Shown here: positions 19,313 through 30,049 of the stretch, in pieces
How the letters are laid out: every line of letters starts with the position of its first letter
Numbering within the stretch: the stretch's first letter is position 1
Assembly (NCBI GenBank): GCA_917880885.1
Contig: OU862910.1
Span: forward strand, 20,224,710-20,288,709
From: Limnephilus marmoratus
Lineage: Eukaryota > Arthropoda > Insecta > Trichoptera > Limnephilidae
Direction: 5' to 3'
DNA: 64,000 nt
Translations under genes and position numbers: made by a program
The notes under the pieces: model-generated
What the model was told of the DNA's origin: nothing
The model's database searches: none
Seen by the model: only the letters and a program-made list of their open reading frames with translations

Positions 19313-19689
19313 AATCCACTTTGTCAAATTGAAACAACACAAAACAATTTGTAACCTTATACAATATGTAATTTTTATAAAATGCATTTTTAACGCGGGG
19401 AATCGTCCAGACCACACAACGCAAGTGAGTCGTTCCCAAATAGTAAGTTAATAAATAGTTGAACATTGATGGGAATTACCGAATACATTATTATTCACAA
19501 TTGAGTTCATACTCTTTAATTTGCCCATTTGAATCAATGATTATATTATTATTCATCATTTGCTAGTTGTGAACGTCTCAAGTGAATTGTGGGGAGCGCC
19601 TGGACGAAGCTAATGAGGAAAACTTTGCAATAAAATAAAATAATGTTTTTCTAAGAATAATACGTAGGTACCTATATAAATAAATATTA

Positions 19690-19853
19690 AATATTATGAT
19701 CGATCTGTTATAGTCAATCCTCGAAGCTCCGGCGCTCCTAGGTTTGACTAGTCAAACTAGGACTGAAGGCTTTGGTCAAACCTAAGATAAACCAGTCATT
19801 CCGCGAAGAGACTGCATATCGACCTTTGACTATGACAGATCACCATAATATTA
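19690..19853. mobile_element. small TIR/foldback element
   Basis: GATCTGTTATAGTCAA at 19702 and TTGACTATGACAGATC ending at 19841 are inverted with one mismatch. Complementarity continues outward through AATATTATG. The centre has a nested palindrome, CTAGGTTTGACTAGTCAAAC. No protein. Confidence 0.7.
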
Positions 19854-20110
19854 TATTCTGATGCACAGTTTGGTGATAGAGTCGTGAGACACTAATGATT
19901 CTGGAAAATTTTAAAAGAGATGGGAAAAATTAAACTAAACGAAAACGAAAACAGGGTGGAAATTATATAATTAAGATCGGAGAAATTATGTGAATAAAGA
20001 CAAAAAAAAATCGAAACCAAAATTTCCTCGGAAATCCAAAGAATTGTGAGGAGGTAGGTACTTAAAGACCGATTGTTTGTACCTTTTTTTTAATTTTAAA
20101 TAAATAATAA

Positions 20111-20632
20111 GGAACTCCAGTGAAAAATATTATGGCTTTAAAAAAATATGTTCACATAGATCAATTAACGCTGATTCTGAATATATAAGCTTTATTTAAT
20201 AATATTAAAAGCAGAGTTTTAAAAAAATATTAAAAAGTCCATTTTTAATCGGGTCGTAGAAACACGCCGTCAAGTTGGCATTATTGAAATATTTAGTGGT
20301 GACGTCACCGTTAAGTTATTTTATGGGAATATAAGTATGACACAAGCTATCGTATTAATTTATTCGTTTATTTACATACTGTTTATAGAGATTTATTTGT
20401 TGTGTTTATTCAAACATTATTTAGGCCTAAATAATGTTTAAAAAATAAAGGTATCTCTTTTAAGTTTATCTCTATTATTGAAAATATTCAAAAACTACTG
20501 CACAAAAAAAATAGTAATGCTACATCTAGGCATAATACTTCGAACAACGAAATTCAAAATGGCGGCAGTTGATCAGCTGATTGGCCGATCCTCTAGTAAC
20601 TTTTCAGGAGTGATGATTTCACACGCTTCACC
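20111..20632 (+). repeat. dispersed repeat family E, copy 1
   Basis: About 520 bp colinear with 38734-39470. It runs from GGAACTCCAGTGAAAAATAT through GCTGATTCTGAATATATAAG, an intact GTGACGTCAC palindrome (20299-20308), ATTATTTAGGCCTAAATAAT and AAAATGGCGGCAG (20557) to TTTTCAGGAGTGATGATTTC. No protein or tRNA head. Confidence 0.75.
20299..20308. promoter_or_regulatory. CRE-like palindrome in repeat family E
   Basis: GTGACGTCAC matches the full CRE/ATF consensus TGACGTCA. It is conserved at 38933-38942 in the second copy. Binding is inferred from consensus only. Confidence 0.4.
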
Positions 20633-21366
20633 ATACATACGGCGGTTTTCGGGGGATCTTGAAAAATTAAAACTTTGACAATTATTTTTACTATGAAAAC
20701 TAACTCTAAAAAAAAATGCAGTTATTGTTAGACTGGAGTTCTCTATTATACAATTAGTCCTAAGAAATGCCATTGTACCAATGACAATTCTTTTTTAAAC
20801 TATATTCCGGCCAGTAGGTACCATTGATAATTCCAATTCGATAGCTCGTAGGAACCACGAAAGATAAAAAATAATAATAGGTATCCAACGTGACCGGAAC
20901 CGGAACGCAACAAACAAATTTACAGACAGATGAAATGCCACGTATATATAAATAAGCACATTTACGGTGTGTAGAGACCTAGTTTTATACGCCGAAGAAA
21001 TATGCTCAAAAAATCTGTACCTAATTTAAAAAAAAACATCTATAGATTGTAACCCCTTATAAATGAAATTAAACGAAATGTTTAAATTTCCGAGGTACCT
21101 ATATAGATACCCGTATAAATAATTCAGTCGCAAAATATATATATATATACAAAACAACATCTCTTCTCAGAAACAAAGCATTTATTTAACTTTGACTTTC
21201 TCTCCTGTGAGACCGCGAGACCGTTTTTCCGTTATTTAGATTTAAGGATACCTAGTTAAAAACAACAAGGACGACTGTCATGCTATATACCTACTTACTC
21301 ATTTCGTACAGTCATTTTCCATTTTACAGCGCTACAGCTATCTTCCACACATGTTTTTTAATAGTG

Positions 21367-21612
21367 TACTAGCTGGTTCCTGGCATGTGTTGCAATGCCA
21401 TATTCAAAGAAATAAATTGAAATTGTTTCTCCCTGCATGTAATTCCCGTGCGTCCCCGTTCCCCTCCCGCATCCCCTTCCCTCCCAGGTTCCCCTTCCAC
21501 ATTCACACTCTCCCATATTCAGCGTTCCATATTTCAATCCCAGTGCATTCAGTTTTCAAACAGCTCGCGTGCCACCTATTACAATTTTTTTATTCAAATT
21601 TTCATTTTTCGT
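21367..21612 (-). repeat. dispersed repeat family R, copy 2 (truncated)
   Basis: On the plus strand it reads CTAGCTGGTTCCTGGCATG, then AAATTGTTTCTCCCTGCATG, a C-rich tract, CAGCTCGCGTGCCACCTATT and a poly-T end. This is the complement of the family R order. The left (5') part of the family is missing. Confidence 0.65.
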
Positions 21613-22614
21613 AGATGTATTGCAAATATTCTTTTTTGTATAATAAAACAACAATCAATTAAATTTGGTACCTATTTAAAATATCTAGGTATAATTTTTT
21701 AAAAATCCATAGACCATTTTTTATACAAAAAAACAGCTGCCTGCTAAATTCAATTTCATCAAACGCGCGAACTGTCAAACGCGCAAACGTGGGAAGCTAA
21801 AATAGTTATACAATTTTCTACGCAAATTTCTTAATTTTTCTTTCCGTTAGAATCTTCTACAAAATATTAGAAAACTTAAAAAAAAGGATGAATAATATAG
21901 GTAAAGTCGTTCCGAAGTTATGGCGTGACCAAGTGAAACAGGGATTCATTTTAATTTATATAGATATAGATGTTGAATTCTTTGTTATGTTGCCCATATT
22001 TTTTAAACAAGTAGTTATTTTCCATAGATATTCCAAAGGTAGAATCATTAAAGTGGGAAAACATTGCTTCTCTACCTACTTAAAACAGTTCTGTTTAAAT
22101 AATTGCATCATTATACAGGGATTTTATAAACCCAACCATCATTTATGTGAATTTTCAACGGCAATAATAATATTATTTTTGACAGCGGATTTACGATGAC
22201 AAGGAGCATCATATAACCTATATTGTTTGTAACGGTAAATTATTATATTATGTAAATGAGGCAGAAACACATTATTAAATAATATGTTGTGTGCTCTCGG
22301 ATTATACCGTATAATAGTTGTGTAATAATTTATTAATAGTAAAGCGTTTATAAGCCTCAAAAGGTATTCGTCAAAATCACACAGAGATTTAAAGTGTCTC
22401 AAAACCTTGCCTTAAAATATGTTATTTCATTAAATTTAATACACAATATTAAGTCCGCACTACGAGGTTTCCTACGGGACTCGGTGTAGGTGTCTTCAAC
22501 ACCGTAAGAGAGAAGAAAAGCAAAAGTGTACAAACTAGGCAAATTAAGGAATTTTTGATGGGTCCTAAAAGAAATAAATTATCAAATAAAGTAAAATATG
22601 GAGATATTGATTAT

Positions 22615-22664
22615 CGGATTTGCACATCAAATAAGTGGTTTATACAAAGTAAAATTATTTCATT
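22615..22664 (+). repeat. Penelope-like tail fragment
   Basis: CGGATTTGCACATCAAATAA, then GTGGTTTATACAAAGT and TTATTTCATT nearly repeat the terminal 50 bp of the insertion at 4089-4359. It starts just after where the hammerhead cleavage site would lie, so its 5' end coincides with the predicted cleavage junction to within a few bases. Confidence 0.6.
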
Positions 22665-22737
22665 ATTCTAAAATATGGAGATTTGCCAGTGGTTGACATC
22701 TACATTACATTAAAAGCATTTGCACTCGCCGCCTTAG

Positions 22738-22962
22738 TTCTTAATGGTCCAATAGGCCATTTCAGTTTTTTCTCAATCTCCAATTTAAAATTAAAAAATA
22801 AAGTATGAAAAATGATGGTTAATCACTTAACTAAGAATTATTTATACTACTGAGACCTTTGCCTTTAGGGGAATAGCTTTATCTTACCTATAATGTTTCA
22901 TTGAAATAATGAAAGAAACCTTCTCCTCGTGTAAAATTCTCTAATGGTCTGTTGGAAAAATA
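22738..22962. mobile_element. MITE with ~30-bp imperfect TIRs (family F), copy 1
   Basis: CTTAATGGTCCAATAGGCC at the left and CTAATGGTCTGTTGG at the right belong to inverted ends. The interior is colinear with 52896-53122 (ACTGAGACCTTTGCC, TAATGTTTCATTGAAATAAT, CCTTCTCCTCGTGTAAAATT). It lies about 250 bp downstream of the FLVCR splice donor, so inside its intron. Confidence 0.65.
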
Positions 22963-23207
22963 CGAAAAAAGGCGACGTAGTGTCAACATCCAGAGAGGGA
23001 ATAAGAGAAGACGTTTGTACGTTTTGCTTGCGTTCCTCTTACGAGGCAAATGCCAATCATTATGCAGCAATGTTGGGCATGCATTTGGCTTGGCTCACGG
23101 TTTTGGTGCTGAATGGATCAAAAGTCTTCCGAATAACTTACCATTATGTATTATTAATTAGATTGGGAAAATACCAGTAGAATAAGAGTATAGATAAGTT
23201 AATGGGT

Positions 23208-23213
23208 ACTTAC
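23208..23213 (-). other. 5' splice donor of the FLVCR exon
   Basis: GTAAGT on the minus strand, a full consensus donor, immediately follows the Tyr codon TAT and gives a phase-0 intron. The homologous protein family continues past this point, which supports splicing rather than termination. Confidence 0.85.
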
Positions 23214-23531
23214 ATATTTGTCCAGCATCCAGCTGGCAGGAAAGATGAGAGGAATGTATGTGATCATGTAGATCATGGAGGTCCAGTTGACCCAGATGGC
23301 GCTAACATTGTAGTACTCCATGATGACATCGGCGATGATGGAGTATTGGATCCACTGCATGGCGTTGGAAGCCGAGTACAGCACGAATATGGCCAGCACC
23401 AGCCATCGCCTCGTGTATAGCTTGTACTCCGTCGGCTTGCCCAGGCTCTTCATGGCGTCTGGCGTGCTGGGCTTGTCAGGGGTCTCCGCGTCGAAGTCGT
23501 TCTTCATGGCGTACGTTGAGTTAGTCGTCAT
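23214..23531 (-). CDS. FLVCR: FLVCR-family (SLC49) major facilitator transporter, N-terminal coding exon
   Basis: This minus-strand exon encodes 106 residues from the first in-frame ATG (23531) to a splice donor. Residues 1-40 are a polar cytoplasmic N-terminus. Residues about 43-66 are membrane helix 1 (RRWLVLAIFVLYSASNAMQW, then IQYSII), and about 82-103 are helix 2 (NWTSMIYMITYIPLIFPASW). The exon ends in WMLDKY, the beginning of the MFS loop 2-3 motif. RRW..L.IF.LYS..NA.QWIQYSII and YNVS...V.W.SMIYM..YIPLI.PA.W.LD are hallmarks of the FLVCR1/2 family. Mammalian members transport choline and ethanolamine, and were described earlier as haem transporters, at plasma or organelle membranes. 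The Trp in helix 1 probably corresponds to the aromatic substrate-cage residue. The frame stays open upstream to about 23713 without another ATG, so an upstream coding exon is possible but not needed. No later exon was recognised. Confidence 0.88.
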
Positions 23532-24240
23532 CTTGACTTCTTTTATCTTTGACTCTCGGTCACCCACCCGTTCAAGGTCGCGATGTTCTTGACTCCGTTC
23601 AAAGTCACCCGAATTGGGTTTACTGCGGTACTGCCGACTCGCGGCTAGACGCGGCGCAGACAGATATTTGGTTGCTTGAACTAAACCTTGATAGCTTCTC
23701 TGACGTGGGTATATTCAAATTAAACGGAACCAATAATGAGCTGATTTAAATCACTATCAATCTTGGCGGCGCGTGGTCAATTAAAAAAAATTTAAAACGA
23801 AATTTTTAAAATTATATTTATATATCACATAAATTTATTCACAGCAAGATAATACTTGTAGATATTCAACAGATATTCAACAAAAACAAAAAACGTGACT
23901 TTTTACGAATTAAAAGAGACCAAGTTGAACTAAACGCTCTCACACGATCACTGATACATAAACAAACACAAAAACTATTTTTAAAATTCACGCTGAGTTT
24001 GACCCAAGGTTTTGATGCATTCAAATCCGGTTATTTGCAAAGGCGAGGAAACTTCTTTGATGGACAGGAACTTTTTGATTCTGAAGCGTCTGAAAATCAC
24101 AAAAACAAACAGTTTAGAAAAAAACAAAATTGTGATTTTTATAAATATTGGCGGCAAATTTTGTGTTGAATTGATCGTTGAGAAGCGCGTCGTGTGGTGT
24201 GGACATGCGGACTAAGCGCGCTCGGAGTGGGTACTAATAC
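23532..24240 (-). promoter_or_regulatory. FLVCR 5' UTR / upstream region
   Basis: 23540-23690 is CpG-rich relative to the window (GACTCGCGGCTAGACGCGGC at about 23635). Another CpG cluster lies at 24180-24225. Possible acceptor-like or initiator-like sites exist, but none is decisive, so the start of transcription is not placed. No other reading frame with family resemblance was found. Confidence 0.4.
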
Positions 24241-25107
24241 AAAATGACAGCTAAAGTAATGTGATCGATATTCATAATAATTGGTTCGTGCCACTTGGAG
24301 GGGTAATAATTGAGAGGTGGCTCTCCTACCAAAGCTGTAATTTGGTCAATTGTTGCGCGGACATCCACGCGGTTTGCCCGGCGAACCAACACTAATACTA
24401 AACTTCAAACTTGTACCATGAATACGAAGCGATACCAAGTCAGCAGACAACCGTCAGCCGTACGTACAGCGCGGTATTTGATGATTAACTCACCGTCATA
24501 AGGTGTATTTACCCACATCAGTATTTGTATAGGTAGCTACTGATTGCAGTTTAACGCTAAAAATACAAAAATGCGGAAAAAATAGAGGGTTCTGCAATCG
24601 TTTAAATTGTTTTCAATGTCAACCCCGAGATGGTTCAAAGAAAAAAAAATTCTAATACTATAGTATCTATACAGGGTAATATATTATTTATTTAAACCAG
24701 TGATTCCTGATATTATTTCGAGTAAAAAAATGAAATTTTGGTCTCGAGTGACAGGTTTGATGTTTTTTTCAACTAATAACGAACGACTAAAAATCACTAC
24801 GTATTAGATAGAGTGCCCGGGCGAGGGGTTGAGCGGTTACTCGGCTGAGAGAACAGTGTAAACATGTGAAGATTTTTTTTGTTAAATTTAGAAGAAAAAA
24901 AATTGAAAAAAAGGACCCGGAAATTAAAATTTAATTAAGATATTTTTCTCCAAATATTATCAGGACTAACATCTGGTACAAGGATAGGGTTAGAATATAA
25001 CAAATAAATGTAGATAAAAATGGTTGTAGAACAAATAAATGTACCTATATAAAAGGTTTTCAGTAATTTGTGGTAGGTATCAACGTTTTTTTTGAACTAC
25101 GGATTTT
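24241..25107. other. no gene seen
   Basis: Mixed AT-rich DNA upstream of FLVCR. The short open frame at 24310-24501 has no recognisable features. Confidence 0.4.
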
Positions 25108-25228
25108 TTTTTTCGTTATTTGTTTTTGGGGTGTTATGCCGTGTTGCGCTACCTCCTTCTTTAGCCAACGTTTCAGACAGCATTGCAGTGTCCATCATCA
25201 GGGCATATCCGGCAGATCCGGTAGATAT
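25108..25228 (-). mobile_element. hammerhead-bearing repeat (family P2), copy 1
   Basis: About 120 bp nearly identical to 40192-40303, with a degenerate relative at 27612-27735. On the minus strand it contains a hammerhead core and then TTGGCTAAAGAAGGAGGTAG. Probably a Penelope-like terminus, inferred from the ribozyme motif. Confidence 0.55.
25164..25204 (-). ncRNA. candidate hammerhead ribozyme
   Basis: The minus strand reads GCC (stem I), CTGATGA, a weak stem II with a long loop, GAAAC, GTT and GGC (stem I partner). The core is intact and stem I is GCC/GGC. Stem II is imperfect (GGACA with TGTCT), so activity is doubtful. Confidence 0.5.
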
Positions 25229-25656
25229 ATTAATATTTTTTATTTCTTTTTTAAACGCTTGTGAATAGTTAAGATAAGCATAATCTCACACCTGGATTTG
25301 ATATAACTTTTCCAAAATTGACTTCACTTAAAGACATAGCCATGAAAAAAAGTTACTATTTATTAAATGTTAACATTTTAATGCTAAATAATACTGCTGT
25401 CTTTTTGTAAATATTTGAATGCATTAACTAAATCACAAGAACTTGGACGGAAAATCAGGAAAATCTAGATAAGTATGATAACCTCGACACAGGGGACAAC
25501 GATATGTAGGTTAAATATTTATAGCACATGAATTAGTGAGACACGTCAAAGAGTTCTTTTCTGAGGAATCGTTACGCAAGTATGACCAGCTTTTAAATTT
25601 ATCAGCAAAAAATTCATGTTTTTTTGGGAGCATACGGTACAACAATTTAGTGTATT

Positions 25657-25997
25657 TGTTACCGTAAAAGCCCGAATATTGGTAAATACTAAGATTTTCC
25701 GGTAAATCCTAAGATTTACCAACTCTTAATGGTAAAAGTCCGAACCGTTCTATAATCATCGTTCACCAACCTAACCTAACCTAACCTAACATGTACTAAA
25801 TTCTAATGGTAAAAGCCCGAAAAAATCGTTTATAATATTTAAATAAGAAACGATTTTTTCGGGCTTTTACCATTAGAATTTAGTACATGTTAGGTTAGGT
25901 TAGGTTGGTGAACGACGATTATAGAACGGTTCGGACTTTTACCATTAAGAGTTCGTAAATCTTAGGATTTACCGTAGTTCGGGCTTTTACAGTAACA
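25657..25997. mobile_element. foldback element carrying TTAGG repeats
   Basis: TGTTACCGTAAAAGCCCGAA at the left and TTCGGGCTTTTACAGTAACA at the right are inverted with one mismatch. The arms of roughly 165 bp pair almost throughout to a central AT-rich loop near 25835. The left arm contains four CCTAA units (from about 25771) and the right arm three TTAGG units (from about 25889). Internally, GTAAAAGYCCGAA repeats four times in alternating orientation. No protein. Confidence 0.85.
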
Positions 25998-27611
25998 TAT
26001 TCTCTGAATAAATAAACTGATGGAATTTATGTCGCGGGCGTGTTTGTGTGGTCAGTTTTATCAGACTTCGAGCAAAATTGATCTAAGATTTTGAAAATCT
26101 TCCAGATTATTGAATTCATCGGCCTCTCTGAGGCCTGGAAGTCGAAAGGACTTAATTTGGAGACGTAATTAATTTAAAATGAAGCTAAAGATCATAATTC
26201 TAGGAATTTTCCTAGTGATTGTATTATAACCATATATTTTTTTATATAAATGTAGTGTCTGTGGCGGCCAGCGTGGATTTGTTATTCAAACGACTGTACC
26301 TACAATTTTATTTCAAGATTGTTGAAATTTTGAACGCTTAACTTTCAAAACAAGAAGAAGGTCACTGTCAACGTGATATTTCTAAAAACTATCTCTTTTC
26401 CTTTTCGAACCCCAAAGGAGAATTTTTATTCTTCTTGATGAAATTTTGCACCCTTGACGTTCAAAATAGACCAAAATTACTGTCTACATCTGATTTCTAA
26501 AGATTCTGCATAAATTCAACGCCACTGCATAAAGGCAACATCGTGGGCTTCAGCTTCTTTATATAAATTAATATAATATCTAATTAAATGAAGACAATAT
26601 TACAATTTGAGATTTTACTCATAAAGTTAAAAACAAAAATAAATAATATAATATCATTAGTATAAAGCTAGATCAGTCTAAAAATATGGCACAAGCAATT
26701 CGGAGACTTAATACTTTTTGAAAATGAAACCGATTTTTAAAAGTTCCATCTCTCGATGGAAATATGGCGAGCCAACGCTCAACAAAACGTTGAGCAACAA
26801 CAACGCTGAACACGGAGAAGTACTTACCTACCTGCGCTGAAATATTTGGCATATCGTCGCACCTTATCGAAAGTACCGGAACATTCAAATTCCCTGTACA
26901 TTAGTTTTTAGGGTCCCGTTATTTTACTACTGTCATGCTCCATATTCCGATAACATTGTGAATGTTAATTCTTAGTAAAACTATGAAAGGTTAATTCTAG
27001 TGTTTTCTTTTACAAGTTTACGTAGCACGTCCGATTGCTACAGAAATGACATAGCCTAGAATCCAATGCAGATTTTACGACGTCAGATCTCATCGTTCTC
27101 TAGTTTTTGTTGCTTCTTCAAATATCACACAAACAGATTGAATGCTTCACAGATGTTAAGACTGCAAATTGAAAGAGGGTACAATGCAAGAAAAGTAGGG
27201 CGAATTCAAAGGGTTTCAGATGAATAGAATTCAGGTTTTTCCGAATTGCAAACTGCTAAAAAACCAGTAATATGCGAGGCTTAGGGACTAGGATTACAGC
27301 GGAAATTCCAGCTGAACCATTAATTTAGCACTCGCGTCTGTCCCAGTGTGATGTAAGAATAAATCATCCCATCTGCCTACTCACGTGGAGACTTGTAGAT
27401 GGGTGATTTAATTCAGTTGCTGGCATGCTATTATTTATTAGTCAGGAAAGAGGCGGCCATCAAACAGGGAAATAATGTGATGATCTAACAATATAACTAC
27501 AACTTCGAGATGGCCGGATGAGAACTGTGATTTATCTTAATTCACGCGCGCTGTGGCACGGGCAGGACCGAAATAAGGCAAATAACACATGATAATCAAA
27601 ATAAATGCATT
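25998..27611. other. no gene seen
   Basis: AT-rich and mostly unique. The 71-codon minus frame at 26673-26888 has no recognisable domain. GAGCCAACGCTCAACAAAAC near 26769 forms part of a small hairpin with GTTGAGC. Confidence 0.4.
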
Positions 27612-27735
27612 ATCGTGGTAATTTTTGGGGTTATTATGCCTATTGCGCTTCCTCATTCTTTAGTCAACAGCGTTACAGTCATAAATATACCAAACCACCC
27701 ACGTTACCGTGTCCATTATCAGCGCAGATATTGTG
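27612..27735 (-). repeat. degenerate P2 relative
   Basis: The plus strand keeps TTTTTGGGGTTATTATGCC, GCGCTTCCTC, TTTAGTCAAC and GTGTCCATTATCAGCGCAGA in the order of the P2 copies. An insertion and core changes abolish the hammerhead. Confidence 0.45.
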
Positions 27736-28186
27736 AAGTTTATTTATTTATTTACGTCTTTACATGTAACATTGGTAACTTGTACAGGAGCATCGTAACC
27801 AGTATACGTATAGTACATACATAATAAACTGAGCATGAAAGACATAAGCAGGCACAACACAAGTAGGTATAAGTATTCGATAAGTAAGTTGTACAAAGGA
27901 GTTCAACAAGCAGATTCGTATTTGGGCTCAGGCTTACAGTGTAAGTGGTTTGGTATATTTATGCTTACCTCCTAGGACCAGTATTTTAGTATAGTGCATT
28001 ATAAATCAGTGTGGGTTTCGGCGTTTAGTTTTGGTGTAGCCGTCAAGTACCGGATAACAAAACTATTAAGCTAGTCTACGTCTACTCTATAACCCAAAAA
28101 CCAACCACGATTCTTAAGGTGTTGTAAAATGGTGAAACCTCTAAAATTTTACAAAGAAAAATATCATTCAATTACAGATATTAATA

Positions 28187-29102
28187 TTAGGTCCTTACAT
28201 ATGAAATTGGCGTTTTGCCGTACTGGCAACTTTGATCTCAAATATCTTCTCTTTGGTTAGGAATTCTAAATTCAAATTGTTTTTTTTCTTTGCGTCACTT
28301 AGTTTACAAAATGGAAAACTTGAAATATCGCTTTATTTACGAGTACGAGTTCCACCGTGGCACCAGTGCTGCAGAAACGGTTCGAAGGATTAATGATGTG
28401 TATGGCGACGGTGCCGCTAAAGAAAACGCAGTGCGTTTTTGGTTCCAACGTTTTCGTTCTGGAAATTTCGACCTGCAGAACAAGCCCCGTGGACGGCCGG
28501 AGACCAAAGTTGATAATAAAGAATTGAAGGCTATTGACATCGCAAACCACGTCCGAGTTAGCTGCAGGCTGCGGTGTTAGTGATAAAACTGTTTTAATCC
28601 ACTTGAAGCAAATTGGGAAGGTGAAAAGGCTTGAAAGGTGGGTACCTCACGAATTGAGTGAAGCAAATCAACAAACGCGCGTTAGAACGCTAGACCACAC
28701 ACTGCACAACAAACGGCTACAAAATTAGTTAGTTAGAATTAATTACCAAATTATTTTAATTGGGATTGGAACCAAATTAGAGGAGCTTCAATTGGAATGT
28801 CTAAGACATCCACCGTACTCTCCGGACCTTGCCCCAACAGATACAATTTTTTCGAAATTTGGATAACTTCTTGCAAGGGAAAAAATTCAACTCCGATGGG
28901 GCAGTCCAAACCGCCTTCAAAGATTGTATTGATTCCCGTCCGAATGGTTTTTTTAGTAAAGGGATCGGTGAACTACCTATGAGATGGCAAAAGTGCATAG
29001 ATAGCAATGGAACATACTTTGATAAAATAAATATATTATATTAAAAAAATCGACTTTATGTTCCTCCCATACAAAACGCCAATTTCATATGTAAGGACCT
29101 AA
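28187..29102 (+). mobile_element. mariner element, internally deleted, copy 1
   Basis: The ends TTAGGTCCTTACATATGAAA and its inverted partner (29102) define about 26-bp TIRs with GGCGTTTTG inside. TA dinucleotides at 28185-28186 and 29103-29104 are the target duplication, as expected for Tc1/mariner. At 916 bp it is short of the usual ~1.3 kb. Confidence 0.93.
28311..29044 (+). pseudogene. mariner (DD34D, cecropia-like) transposase remnant
   Basis: The ATG at 28311 opens MENLKYRFIYEYEFHRG, then the first helix-turn-helix (RRINDVYGDGAAKENAVRFW) and a GRPETKV hinge. A 12-bp loss plus shift near 28535 then gives a stop at 28580. The second helix-turn-helix (SELAAGCGVSDKTVLIHLKQ and IGKVKRLERWVPHELSEANQ) follows in another frame. 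The central part with the first two catalytic aspartates is deleted. Sequence resumes at the ...ARPHT region, then a filler, then FFRNLDNFLQGKKFNS and the C-terminus ending KCIDSNGTYF. It cannot make an active enzyme. Confidence 0.9.
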
Positions 29103-29687
29103 TATTATCGACCATTAGAAATACATTTTTCCTTATAATCAAAACATTGGTTGGGTACTAGTTACCATCGGCTTTATGTAACGAATTTATTATGATAGTT
29201 TATGAATAGTAAAAAAAAACAGAGAAAATAATAAAATTATTGACGAGAAATTTCTTATAATTCAGCACTAACAAAGGAACTATCAATCAAACTTATATAG
29301 AGTAAAAGACAATATTTTACAACAGCTGATCGGGGTTTCGACCTCAATAAGCAGGCAGCCAACTTAATAATACTTTCAGTTGACACAAAACTATAGTAAT
29401 CTAATCTTGTGGAAAATGATTGAAAAATAATAGTATTAATTATAGATAATTTTACGCATAAAAGTTAACACATGCCAAACATAACCCATATCAAAATTTT
29501 AAGTTAAAATGTGCAAATGTACTTCTCGATCAAATCTTTGCAAAGTTAATAGACATCAGTGTAAGCGGTAGCTATGAAATCAATAATATTCCATCTACAA
29601 TAATAAGGATAAATAATATTAATTTAATTAATGTTATTTTCTTCAGTCAGTTGTAGGTTCATTGACAGATTATAAAATGCTAGCTGA

Positions 29688-30022
29688 AGTCCCCGGCGAT
29701 GCCCGGGCTTTACACAGAGTTTGTATGTAGACAGTGACCTTTCTCTTGTTTTGAAAGTCACATGTGCAAAATTTCAACAACCTCGGCATGAAACTGTAGA
29801 TTTGCAAACAAATCAAATCCACACCACCCGCTTGCCAGCCCGCTCGTTTATCACATACAGACATTCTCCTTTAAATATTATATATTTCAACCAATTTACT
29901 CAAAACCTTGACAAATTATATACCTAAACCTTCCTCATGAATCACTCTATCTATTGGTGAAAACCGCATGAAAATCCGTCCAGTAGTTTTTGAGTTTATC
30001 GCGAACAGACAGACAGACAGAC
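29688..30022 (+). repeat. RTE-type 3' end repeat, copy 1
   Basis: Contains GAAGTCCCCGGCGATGCCCG, GACCTTTCTCTTGTTTTG, CACTCTATCTATTGGTGAAA, ACCGCATGAAAATCCGTCCA, a GTAGTTTTTGAG block and a (CAGA)n end. This GTAGTTTTTGAGTTTATCGC type of tail is widespread in insect RTE-like repeats. Confidence 0.6.
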
Positions 30023-30049
30023 GTAGCGGAGGACTTTGTTTTATAATAA

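Noticed and set aside
22888..23070. Second FLVCR exon on the minus strand
   Set aside because: The frame overlaps a MITE and lacks MFS-like helices or motif A continuation.
23199..23213. FLVCR protein ending at the in-frame stop just past LDKY
   Set aside because: A perfect GTAAGT donor precedes the stop and the transporter family needs ten more helices, so this is an exon end.
23532..23567. FLVCR start at the upstream GTG
   Set aside because: Eukaryotic initiation at GTG is unlikely; the first in-frame ATG is at 23531.
25769..25792. True telomere or subtelomere
   Set aside because: Only three to four TTAGG units in each arm of a foldback, within ordinary interspersed DNA.
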